Below are positions 32,343-43,428 of a stretch of 64,000 nucleotides of DNA, piece by piece. This stretch comes from Plectosphaerella cucumerina (taxonomy: Eukaryota; Ascomycota; Sordariomycetes; Glomerellales; Plectosphaerellaceae): NCBI GenBank assembly GCA_020746995.1, contig JAGPXD010000003.1, positions 6,014,001-6,078,000 of the forward strand. The letters run 5' to 3'. Positions within the stretch are counted from its first letter, which is position 1, and every line of letters starts with the position of its first letter. Position numbers and translations under genes: made by a program. The notes beneath the pieces were generated by a model. The model was not told the origin of the DNA. It did not search any database and was given only the letters and a program-made list of their open reading frames with translations.

Positions 32343-34959
32343 ATGGACGTAGACCAAACACTGGGAGCACTCAGCCAGAAGGAGAAGATCGACCTGTTGT
32401 CCGGTGAGTTGAAGAGATACGTCGCAGGCCGAACCGTCATCATCTAACAGACCCGTGCAAGGCATTGACTTTTGGCACACAAAGAGTGTTCCGCGCCTCA
32501 ACATCCCCTCGATCCGACTATCCGATGGCCCCAACGGTGTTCGAGGTACTCGATTCTTCAACGGGGTGCCCGCTGCTTGCTTCCCTTGCGGAACTGGCCT
32601 CGCTGCGACATGGGATACCAACCTCTTGCGCCGGGTGGGCGTAACAATGGGAGCCGAGGCGCGAGCCAAAGGAGCCCACGTCCTGTTGGGGCCAACAGTC
32701 AATATGCAGCGGAGCCCCTTGGGTGGTCGGGGGTTCGAGTCCTTCTCGGAGGACCCTGTCCTAGCGGGGCTCTGCGCGGCGTCTATCGTTGCTGGCGTTG
32801 AGGCGACTGGAGTTGTTGCCTCGATCAAACACTTTGTGGCCAACGATCAAGAGCACGAACGTATGGCAGTGGATTCGATTGTCACGGAGCGGGCTCTTCG
32901 GGAGATCTACGTGCTGCCCTTTCAGATCGCGGTCAGAGATGCAAACCCGGGCTCGTTTATGACGGCGTACAACAAGGTCAATGGCACGCATGTGAGCGAG
33001 AGCGGAAAGATAATCGAGGGCATTCTCCGGAAGGAATGGAACTGGGAAGGACTGGTGATGAGCGACTGGTAAGCAGACACAATGAACTCTGGGCATGGGG
33101 GCCACATGGTTGCTGACGACTAGCCAAACAGGTATGGAACATACTCGACGGTCGAAGCCATTGATGCCGGGCTTGACCTGGAAATGCCAGGTCCGACACG
33201 CTGGCGCGGACAGCTACTCAACCACGCCCTCATGTCCCAGAAAGTCGCCCAGGAAACGGTGGATCGACGAGCACGCGAGGTACTCAAGTTCGTTCAGCGT
33301 TGCGTCCGGACAGGGGTGACGGAACATGCCCCGGAGGAGGCGCGAGATATTCCCGAGACGGCAGCACTCCTGAGAGAGGTGGCAGCTCAGTCCATCGTCC
33401 TACTCAAGAATGAGGGCCGGGCGCTCCCTTTCAAAAAACAGTCAAAGGTGGCCGTCATCGGCCCCAACGCCAAGACTGCCGTCTACTGTGGTGGCGGATC
33501 GGCCAAGCTGCGTCCCTACTACACCGTGACCCCGTTCGAGGGTATCGTGTCGCAGGCCGAAGACGTACACTACGCTCTCGGCTGCCACGCCCACAAGATG
33601 CTGCCTCTACTCGGCCCCAGTCTTCGGGCAAAGAACGGTGAAATCGGCGTCACCTTCCGGGCTTTCACGGCACCCGACACCCAGGTTGACCGCAGAGCTG
33701 TCGACACCCTCCACCTGACCGACACGGACATGTATTTCGCCGATTACTACCACCCGGAGCTTACGGAGGACCTGTGGTGGGGTGAGATCGAAGCAACGTA
33801 CACGGCAGAGCAAACGGGTGACTTTGAGTTTGGCCTCTGTGTCTTTGGCACGGCCAGGCTGTATGTCGACGGCGAGCTGGTTGTCGACAACGAGACGGTG
33901 CAGCGGAGCGGCGGTAGTTTTTTCAACGTCGGGACCGTGGAGGAGACAGGCATCCGGCGCGTTGAGGCTGGACGGTCATACCACATCAAGGTCGTGTTTG
34001 CCAGCGGCGCGGCATCCAAGATCAAAGACGCCGACGGTGTCGTGTCCTTTGGTGGCGGTGGCGTACGAATCGGCGGCGCCAGAGTCATCGATGCCGACGA
34101 AGAGATCCGAAAGGCCGTCGAGCTGGCCGCGAGTGTCGACCAAGTCGTGCTCGTCGTGGGTCTCAACGCTGACTTTGAACAGGAAGGTCATGATCGCTCG
34201 CACATGGACCTCCCTGGCCGCTCCGATGACCTTGTGGCCGCCGTCGCTGCCGCGAACCCCCGCACCGTGGTGGTAGTCCAGTCAGGCACGCCAGTGAGCA
34301 TGCCTTGGGCCTCATCAGTGGCGGCGGTGGTACAGGCTTGGTACGGTGGCAACGAACTGGGAAACGCGATTGCCGACGTGCTGTTTGGCAACGTCAATCC
34401 TTCCGGAAAGCTGCCACTGTCGTTCCCTGTCCAGGTCGAGGACAACCCGGCGTTCCTGAACTACCGGTCCGAGAGGGGACGGGTTCTGTACGGTGAAGAT
34501 GTCTACGTCGGCTACCGATACTACGAGGCCGTGAAAAAGCAGACTCTATGGGGGTTTGGCTGGGGCCTCTCTTACACAACCTTTGCGCTGTCAGACCTTG
34601 TCGTCGGGCCAGACCCCATGGACGACAAGATGCTGCTGGTGGAGGTTGACGTGCGCAACACGGGCAAAGTCAACGGGGCAGAAGTTGTGCAGCTGTACGT
34701 CTCGCAGCGTTCACCGTCGATCAAGAGGCCTGTCAAAGAACTCAAGGGTTTTGCGAAAGTTCTGGTAGATGCCGGAAGCAGCGCCAAGGCACGGATCTCG
34801 GTGGAAAAGAAGTATGCAACGAGCTTCTGGGACGAGGCGCGCCACCAATGGATCGAGGAGAGCGGAGAATACGATGTTTGGGCGGGAAACTCAAGCTCTG
34901 GGCCGTTCTTGAAGGGCAGTTTTGCTGTCGAGTCGACGAGGTGGTGGTCTGGGCTGTGA
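32343..34959 (+). CDS. GH3 beta-glucosidase with PA14 domain, intracellular
   Basis: Exons 32343-32403, 32462-33068 and 33132-34959 give 831 aa. Residues 1-~320 form the TIM-barrel: FWHTKSVPRLNIPSIRLSDGPNGVRGTRFF in the usual order, GGRGFESFSEDP, IKHFVANDQEHER, and VMSDW with the nucleophile Asp222 immediately before intron 2. A PA14 domain lies at about 380-530, within the alpha/beta sandwich region (NADFEQEGHDRSHMDLPG after it). A fibronectin III-like domain closes the protein (about 725-800). There is no signal peptide, so it acts in the cytosol on imported beta-glucosides. In-frame ATGs at 32286 and 32310 would add up to 19 residues. 32343 fits the family best. Confidence 0.94.
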
Positions 34960-35803
34960 GAGGGTTGTGGATGGGGAAAGAGGTCAGAAGCAGACCGGTT
35001 AACTCAACGATACACCGTCATAGAATACTTGCATGGGAAAGACGCTACTGCTCATGTTTTTGAGGATAAGTTGACTGGTAAGAACTCGGTGTCTCCGGGT
35101 GAAGAATTCATAGGGGTGTCAAGAGGAGGGGACGATCGCGTGAGAATGGTCTGAGCTGGACCAGAGGCTGTCAATCGACGCAGCAGGTCAATCGACGCAG
35201 CAGGTCAATCGACGCAGCAGGTCAATCGACGCAGCAGGTCAATCGACGCAGCAGGTCAATCGACGCAGCAGGTCAATCGACGCAGCAGGTCAATCGACGC
35301 AGCAGGTCAATCGACGCAGCAGGTCAATCGACGCAGCAGGTCAATCGACGCAGCAGGTCAATCGACGCAGCAGGTCAATCGACGCAGCAGGTCAATCGAC
35401 GCAGCAGGTCAATCGACGCAGCAGGTCAATCGACGCAGCAGGTCAATCGACGCAACAGGTCCGACGGCTGCGCTTGCGACGAATTCTGCCTGGATCGACT
35501 GCTGGGCGGCCGAGAATGCATGTGGGGAGTTGGTCTCAGCACCCGAGAGGCACCCGAGACACTGACCCATCAGCGACTTTCAGTCCCGAGTTTCGCGAGA
35601 GGATCACCTCACTCGCCCCTCCTACGGCTGGGAACTACTAGGCCTGAGTCGTACTAGAGGCGATCTACTACGGTACTTTGACTTTCGCCTCACGCGGAGA
35701 CCCGGATCGATGATTCTCCCCTCATCCTACTCCATTGCCTCCGTCAGGTCACTTCCCCAGGTTTTGCCCCACGAATCTCCTAGAAAGCCCGGTCACCGAA
35801 GTC
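34960..35803. other. intergenic with minisatellite
   Basis: About 840 bases. Apart from the 17-unit array at 35170-35458 and the presumed promoter of the second Zn2Cys6 gene, nothing is recognised. Confidence 0.6.
35170..35458 (+). repeat. 17-bp minisatellite, 17 near-perfect units
   Basis: The unit is GTCAATCGACGCAGCAG. Seventeen head-to-tail copies run without gaps. Only the last differs (CGCAACAG). The high identity means it is recent or kept uniform. A diverged array of the same unit is at 29554-29673. Confidence 0.97.
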
Positions 35804-37970
35804 ATGGCATCAGATGCATCGGCTTCCATGGCCCCGGACCGTTCGCGCAAGAGACAGCAGAACCCATCCACTACCAAGCCCGCGTATCCTCGGAAGCGAG
35901 CCGCACAGGCCTGTCTTACATGCCGACGCCGCCGAGTCAAATGCGACAATGAAAGGCCAAACTGCACGGGTTGTTCTGCCATAGGCATCGAATGTGTCTA
36001 CCACGAGGCAGACAAATCAAGGTGCGTCATCCCGCGGTTTCAAACCCTGCCAGACCTTCGTCTTCATGACTTGCTGACCGCCATACGAACGAAGTTTTGA
36101 CTCAGCAAGTTTGGCCATTCTTGAGCGACTCGACGGCTTGGAGACCTGGCTCAAGACAGCTCTCCCCTCCCGACATTCCGATCAACCCGAGTGGGAGCGG
36201 AGCGCCGAGAGCGCCTCTGGCAATGATAAGAATGCTAGCAATTCTTTCTCCAAAACACAAACCAACTCCATCCCCGTCTTGGACCAGGCAAATGGCGACT
36301 CCCATATCTCGTTCGAGTCTCCGGGACAACCCCAAACAGCTGAAATCGACGACTTGTCAAGCATTTGTGGCATCAATGTCGAGGCTGTCCTATCCTGGCC
36401 GATTTTAGGCATTCACACATCCCCGGCCACGGCTCAAAGCCATCTCAAGAATCTACTCCGGTCGGATACTCCTAGCTCGAACTCACTCCCCTTGTCGATA
36501 GTTGAGGTGGAAACAGCCGATGCAGACTTGCTACTACAAAGATTCCTGGAACACGTCCATGTCTACAATCCGGTCCTCGAAATCGACCGCATCAAAGAGT
36601 CCGTCAGGTTCACCTTATATAATGGCCTCGGTTGGGATGCCAAATCTTCTCTTCTAGTGAGTAAACTGTCGGTGGCGCCGCTCGTACGCCCTCTTACATC
36701 AAAGACAAAGGCTTACTGAGAACCCAGCTCCTCATCTACGCTCTAGGAACCATTGCAGACGGACCGGAACCGCAAACGTATGAAACCTCGGCAGAATTTC
36801 GCCATTCAGAGCATTTCTTCCGGGGAGAAGCCTTCTTCTTGGCAGCACAAAGACGCATGGGCATGCTGCTGTGCAACAGCGGTATTACCGAGGCCCAGAT
36901 CTTCTTCCTGGCCGGGGTTTACCTCATGATGACCATGCGGCCAATGCCCGCCTGGAAGATGTTTGTGCAGGCTCTTGCCTGCTGCCAGGGCTTCACCCCA
37001 TCTGAAACGGCTGTTGAACCGGCAAATTTGTCCAACTTGGGGACCCAGCAGTCAACAAGAAGCCAAGATCATGACCAGAATCGTCAATCAGAGTCTCAAC
37101 TTCATAAGAGCATCTACTGGACGTGCTTCAAGTCTGAATTGTAAGTATGAGGAGTTCATGGAGCAGCATCTTTGCTCACATCACGCAGAGAGCTTCGCCT
37201 CGAACTTAACATCACAGAGACCAGCCCCTGGAACCTCCGCTATCCAACCTTCTTTCCAGAACCTCCGACCAGTCTGCAAACTCAAGGCGAGGCAGCATGG
37301 TACTTTTACCTCGCAGAGATTGCGCTGCGCAGGCTTAAGAACCGTGTCATGTCATCCACCTGCGCCTATCACAGCACAGCCTTCTCACCAGCTCGTGTAT
37401 CCGTGGTCTTAGACTTTGAAAGACAAGCAGAATCATGGTCCGCCACTCCCCCAAGTAGGTACTGCAGCCAAAACTGATAGATGATTTCTTGGTTCTAGGA
37501 TCCAGTCACTTCCTGAAACATTGAGGTTTGTAGGCCCCGAGCTGAACGACAGCGACGACGAGTACGCCGCTCTTCGCTTCATCCTCAACGGTCACCTCAT
37601 TGACTGCTATGAGATGATGTACTGGCCGTTCATCGTCGGAGCCGTGGATGGAAGTCTCCACGATGATGCCCAGTCTCATCTCTTCGCCTCCAAAGGCCTC
37701 CAGATGTGTGTGCAGCGCGTCGAACGCAATGAGAAGGGCTTCCGCTACCGTCATCACGGGACCTGGCTCATGCTCCGGTCTTGCACCAGGAGTGCACTCG
37801 TTCTAGTTGCAGCAGCACGCGCAGGGCTCAACTTCCCTCTGCCCGAGGACTGGGAGGTTTCGGTAGGAAAAGTGATGGGAATGCTCAGGTACTGGCAAGA
37901 CGAGAAGGAGGACGCTGCAGACCGCTTGAAGGTCCTTGAGTGTCTGAGTCAGATTCGCGAGAAATGCTAA
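35804..37970 (+). CDS. Zn2Cys6 transcription factor with fungal-specific regulatory domain
   Basis: Five exons, 35804-36021, 36110-36656, 36728-37140, 37189-37458 and 37499-37970, give 639 aa. The zinc cluster is canonical: Cys37, 40, 47, 54, 57 and 64 (CLTCRRRRVKCDNERPNC). A Ser-rich linker leads to the Fungal_trans-type domain from about residue 170 (LLLQRFLEHVHVYNPVLEI, LLLIYALGTIADG, SIYWTCFKSELELRLEL). The last intron is only 40 bp, and its GTACTG donor is the one that keeps frame. It lies between the beta-glucosidase and a convergent laccase gene. The CGG-N4-CCG sites at 31.9-32.0 kb make it a candidate local regulator. An earlier in-frame ATG at 35735 is possible. Confidence 0.9.
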
Positions 37971-38131
37971 GTCCATTCATCCACACTTTAGAATAGGTAC
38001 GTAAGATTGCTCCAAGAGACAATTAAACTTCCTGACATTGTGACTTCCGTAACCGACGGGCGCACTCTGGTCTTCCTAGAATGAGATGGTTGGTAGCCCA
38101 AAAGATGCTGTAATGAATGAAACTAGAAATA

Positions 38132-40126
38132 TTACAGACCGCTGTCGAAGGGAAGAGCATTCTGCCCGTTCAACTGACGATACTCTTCCCATACCCTGCA
38201 AGTCTCCCGTACATCGTCGGGTATTTTTGTGCCCCTGAGCTCCTTTGGCTTCACCACAAAGTTGATGTATAACCCGACACTAGCGTGCCAAGCCACATGG
38301 CAGTGAAAGCTCCATACTCCTGGGTTGTCCGCGTCGAATTGGACGACAAGATGACCATAACGCCGGAACAGCTCCGTATCAGCACGCGCTGGGTTTTCGG
38401 GGTACACCATGCTTCCATTGTACAGGCCATCCGCCTCGGCCAGGATCTGGAAGTCGCCGCCATGGATGTGCATCGGGTGGATGGAGAAGTAGTTATTGAG
38501 CACGACGCGGACGTGGCGGACGTCTTCAGGGATCGTGGTAAGAATGTGCTGCGGCTCGGCAAGGTACTCGGTGTTGCCGTCGACAGCCTCGAGGTAGAGT
38601 GGGCGGCTCCAGTCGGCCTGGAAAGTAACATTATTCATAATCCAGTTGTGGTTCCCGCTCGCATTCTGCGTGAAGTTGACATTGTAAATAAGGGTCATGT
38701 CAGGCGAGGAGACTGTCTTCTCAAAATAAGGCTTCTTCTTGAGTAAGTCGGGCTTGAAAACAGGAGTGTTAGCCAGTACGATAGAAGGATCGGGACAGAC
38801 ACGTAACATACATCGCCACATGTGGAAGAGAAATTGGGAATGACCGGGAGCGTTGCCGTCGCCGGGACCACTGTGGTCGGCGTGGAATCGTAGTAGATAG
38901 TGCCAAATGTCTCATTGACCTTGGTCACAGCGCATTGAGTACTCATGCGCATGTAGTATGATTCAGCGGGGTTGGCGTCGGCCTTGACAAGGACGTCGGC
39001 CCTCATGCCTGCACCCAAGATGACATACTCGGCCTCGTACGGCTGGACAGGCACAAAGTCCGTGGTGACCACAATGAGCTTATGCCTGTCGATAGAGAAA
39101 ATCTGCATAGCCTCGACGCTTGTGTTGATGAGCCGGATTTTGTGTGTCTTTCCCGACTCAAACCTCAGTGACGCCTTCGGCATGTCGTCGGAGCATGTCG
39201 AGTTGGCAGGGGCGAGGGAGCAATTGAAGCTGTTCATTCCGTTCATGAGTTGGTTGTCCGACGCAGGAGCAAAAATGGTGAGGTTGGTGCTTGTAGAGAT
39301 GGCGTCCATCGCAATCTCCTCATAGGGCATGTGATAGTAGTCTGACAGTGTCATGGGACCGAGATCAATATCGAAGTCGACGTGTGAGGGCCCGTAGATG
39401 ACAAGCGGACCCCACAATCCACCGCCGTACTGCAGGGCATGATGGCCATGGTACCATGATGTGCCGTAGGTGGATGCCTTCCAGCGGTATGTGAAGGTGC
39501 CACCTGGGACAATGGGGCACTGAGTGATTCCACTCACGCCATCCATGAGACCGGTGTGTTTCTGGTGGATGCTTCACATGTTAACCCTAAGCAAATTGGC
39601 CCTGTCTTTCTCTAGCTTCCCTTCAGTGCACTCACCCATGCCAGTGGACCGCCGTGCCCTCTTCGGGTTCAGTGATGTTATTGTGCACGATGATCTCGAC
39701 GGTGTCGCCCCAGTTTGCCTCTATGAGAGGCCCCGGGAACTGCCCATTGACTGTGAGCAGTGACTGCTCTGGAACAGGTCAGCATGGCTGCAAGATGGGG
39801 CATGGCACTTTTGTTGAAACTTACCGAGTCCATCAGGGGCAAGAACTGCTCGTTGAATCGTCCATTCGTACTTTCGCACCACACCGGTGTCAGGAATATC
39901 TCCGTTGTCGAAGTCGCCGAGACGGTCTCCCCAAGGGGGTACTGAATCGCTGTTGCCCAATTCGTCTGGTAGAAACTTTGGGTATTTGGCCTGCACGGGG
40001 GCATCTCGAAGCTCAACGACCGCAGTAGCCGCATCGGCGGCCAGCAGCAAGATTGAAAGGATGCATTTAGCCCTGGGAATGTCATTAGTTTCGGACTGAC
40101 AAATGGACGGTATGGACTTACCTCAT
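38132..40126 (-). CDS. secreted multicopper oxidase, ascomycete laccase type
   Basis: Five exons on the minus strand: 40122-40126 (five bases, ATGAG), 39825-40072, 39636-39768, 38812-39571 and 38132-38752. They give 588 aa. The tiny first exon completes a signal peptide, MRAKCILSILLLAADAATA. All four copper motifs are present: HWHG (~127), WYHGHH (~163), HPMHIHG (~474) and HCHVAWHASVGL (~531), with Leu at the type 1 axial position. The protein ends in DSGL, the C-terminal plug characteristic of asco-laccases, normally exposed by processing after that tail. It oxidises phenols with O2 outside the cell. Convergent with the Zn2Cys6 gene (about 160 bp apart) and followed upstream by an MCT transporter and isocyanide synthase. 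Confidence 0.95.
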
Positions 40127-41044
40127 ATTGGAGAAGAATGCTCTCGTTTTTCACAGCATGCAGTGCTGGAGAAGGGAGAAGTGTAGGGGATTCATCTCAA
40201 AAGACACTCATGTGGGATGCTAGAAGGCTAACCAGACCCGGTGCAACCACACTGACGCCACGCGATTTCATTTGTTTTCGAATTTCAATTCACAAGCTTC
40301 TCAGTAGCCCGGCTTGGCTTTAGCAGCAGCTGAGCTCCTTTCGTCACGCAAGGGTACTCCCAGCAACAGAGCTCTGCAACCAGAGGTTGGGGAGACTGTT
40401 TCTCCCATGTCTCTTCCCGCCAAGCCACCAATGTCGTGGTGCCTGCGGACCACATGAGGAGGAGCCTCGGGACCGAAATAACATCTCGGAAAGTAAAAAC
40501 CCATCTATCCCAATGCAAATCTTGAGATGACATCCGCAAAGGGATGGTGCTATGCTAATTAAAGCCCTCTTGTCTTCCGCCTTGGGAACGCCAGGCTCGA
40601 AGCAGCCGCTGGTTGCCCCTCAGCTGCAGAAGCGATGTTAATCTAGAAAGACACCTGCGACTGGCACATGCTTCACGGGTCCAACGGTTTAGCTCGGAGC
40701 CAAGTGAAAGAAGGGCAGTCTCTTAGGTCCTCATGTGTCTTGATCTTCAGGGCGGAGGGAGTTTCCGGGGTGGACCGAGACAATGTGCCGGATCGGCATT
40801 GAAACAACAAGCAGTATTTGCGATTAACAATGGAAGTCTCACGAGACACAACAACCACTCGATGACGCAGCCTCCGCGGCCTCATCTTACCGAGGGAGCA
40901 CGATGCAAGCAGACCTGGGAAGTTCACCTGCTTTCTGCTTCGGACATCGGCACAAGTGAGACACGCTCTGCCTACAATCCACCAAGGCAGCCTGAAGTGC
41001 GCCACATGAAGACGTGTCTAATTACTGCATTCCTAGGTCTGATG
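40127..41044. other. laccase upstream region, no gene recognised
   Basis: About 920 bases between the laccase start and the stop of the MCT-type transporter on the same strand. It should contain the laccase promoter. Short frames have no support. Confidence 0.6.
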
Positions 41045-42431
41045 CTAGTGCACCCTCCAGAACTCCTCCTGGCCAACCTGCTTGATCTTGGCCCAGGCAA
41101 CGAGTAGTCCCCCAACAAGCATGGATGCGCCCGCAAAGATCTGAGCATACAGAAAGTCCCCGTCGTCCACACCCACGAGCTGTCCGCCAATGGGAGGCCC
41201 AGCCAGGCACGCAAAGCTCACAATAGTGAAGACCATGCCGATTCGAACCCCGAGCTTGGACATATCGGACGTCACCTCGCTCATCGATGCCGTGAAAAGC
41301 GTCTGCACTGCATTGGCTGTGAAGGAGTAGGCGACAACCCAGGCGTAAAGACCGGCTGACGAGGACACACCGATCCAGGCAAAGAGATTCACGCTGCTGA
41401 GAAGGAGCGAGATGACAAGGGTTCGCAGGGGCTTGATGCTCCTGTCTGCTAGGTACGGCGGGATGAGGCGGCCCGTGACGCCCACCGCGGACATGACAAT
41501 GAGGACGGTTAGGGCCTGAGAGTCATCCAGTCCGAGTTTGTTGCGACCAAATAGGGGGATCTGAGAGTAGTCAGTTGTTGGTCATGAGCAGTAATTGAGA
41601 AGCGACGGAAGTCCATACGTAGTAGTAGGCAAAGTAAACGCCAAGCAAGGCGAAGAACATGCCAACGGTGAAAAGCAAATAGGGCATCTCCCTGAAAGCT
41701 GCCAGCTCGAGCAAGGGTCCTCCCCTTCGGGTAGCATGCTTCGGTCGAGCAACGGCCAGGACAATGATGCTGTCGAACAGAATCAGAAAGCCCATGGTAC
41801 GCAGCGTCCACTTGATGCCCGCCGAGGGAATCATCTCACGTGCGATGATAGTGAAGATGACCGCCCCGATGGGTGCACCGCAGGAGCTGATACCCAGGGC
41901 TAGTCCCCGTCTCTTGGTGAAGTACTGCGAGACCAGCCAAACGAGGGCCGTGAAGTGCATTCCATTGCCGATGCCTACTGCGACGCCTTGGGAGAGGAAA
42001 AACTGCCAGTACTGGCTGGAAAATGAGGCTCCAAAGACGCCTGCGAGCTGGAAGACGACTCCAGTGATGATTGTGGCCCTGAAGAAGCCTGCATCAATGA
42101 GTCTGCCGCTGACAGTTCCGAGGAGGAACAGAAGGAAGATCTGCATGGAACCAATCCAAGATATATCAGACGACGAGTTCTGGGGAAGAAGGATAACATA
42201 GTAAGCTTGGAAGACTCCAAATGCCGTAATGAAGCCGAAGCCATCCAGAACGAGGAGAAAAGCGACGAGAACTTGCAGCCAGGCTTGTAGGCCGCCGTCT
42301 GGCACCATCAGGGGAGGAGGAGCCACATCTGCCTTTTCCTCGTCTGTCGATGGCGATGGCTGCGGGCTCTCGCCGAACTGGTCGGTCTGCGGTTGCAGGC
42401 TCTTCTGATTGACTTCGTTGCTGCTGGACAT
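41045..42431 (-). CDS. MFS transporter, monocarboxylate-porter (MCT/SLC16) type
   Basis: Exons 41619-42431 and 41045-41560, joined over a 58-bp intron (GTATGG donor, ACTGAC branch, TCAG acceptor), give 442 aa. A cytosolic N-terminus of about 45 residues leads into the MCT signature PDGGLQAWLQVLVAFLLV. Later segments include FGVFQAYYVILLPQNSSSDISWIGS, KRRGLALGISSCGAPIGAVIF (MCT motif between TM4 and TM5), and about 12 helices. Fungal members move small acids, and many sit in secondary-metabolite clusters as exporters. It is divergent from the isocyanide synthase gene, with about 1 kb between starts. Export of that product, or uptake of a precursor, is inference. An upstream ATG at 42608 is in frame but less likely. 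Confidence 0.9.
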
Positions 42432-43428
42432 GATCTCTGAATGTTGTAGTAGATCTTGAGGGTGATGAATTTTGACTGTGAGTTCTGGTTGTGAGCGATG
42501 CCAGGGTCTGCTGATCTCAACGTGGCACGATGGGAGAACAAGGTATTGCACCGCATCGTCGAGTTGTGTGCATGGATCCTCAAAGCTTCCAGTCGCGAAA
42601 GTCTGCATGCGGTAGAATAAGCCAGCACTTTAGCGCCGGCGCCATGCAACTTGCACGCGTTCCTCATGTCCGAGTTGACTTGACGGTTCCATACCAAGTC
42701 GAAGTATCGCAATAGCAACTGCCGCTGGAGAACCCTTCTCCTCGGAGCTTTCCCCCCTGGAGATCAAAGCTACAGTAGCAAGCGACGAGCTACCGAGCGC
42801 TGTTCTCGACACACTCTGCGCTAATGTCAGCTGAAAGGGGTGTTCCAGATGTGCTGGGACTAGGCGGCGCCACAAGCGCATATTCGGCGTCGCCTTGCCA
42901 GGGTGTCATTTCAACGGTTGTCGGTATTTGAAAGTGAGACAATATTGTAACCTTCCCTAGTAGGTATTCAGCATTTCGACCAGCGCTCTCCTGGGTGGTT
43001 GCGCGTCTGAACCCCTGCGGATGCTGATGGTTGCAACTTGCACGTTCGCAGACTGAGTAACAGTCTCAGCTCGGTTACTGGAAATCTGGCGCCTGAATCA
43101 AGCGCCGTGACTTGACGCCGTTCGATGGTGGGAGCTTGACGGGTAACGTCACAACACGGACAGCTCTAGACGATTGCAGCAGGAAGCTTGTAGTCGTAGG
43201 AAGATGATTAGTCGAGAGATGTAGAGGGTGCTGTAAAGTCTGGCGATGGCAATGGTGCCTGCTTCCAGAGACACAGACAATGGTATAAATGACATCGCAG
43301 ACCTCATCAGAGAGGGTTCATGTATTCATCCCTATTCAGATCACCACTCGATTCTCCAAGTCACTTCAGCTTTGATCCCAGCCATTATTTTCTCTCATCT
43401 CAGTCTCTACAACGTCATCTCTTCAATC
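42432..43428. promoter_or_regulatory. shared divergent promoter of MCT transporter and isocyanide synthase
   Basis: About 1 kb without a gene. It holds TATAAAT at 43284-43290, about 140 bases before the synthase ATG, and an inverted repeat AGTAAC-N12-GTTACT at 43056-43079 near the middle. Whether the inverted repeat is an operator is unknown. Confidence 0.5.

Noticed and set aside
35170..35458. CRISPR-like regular repeat array
   Set aside because: The 17-bp units are directly adjoining with no spacers, and the genome is eukaryotic. It is a minisatellite.
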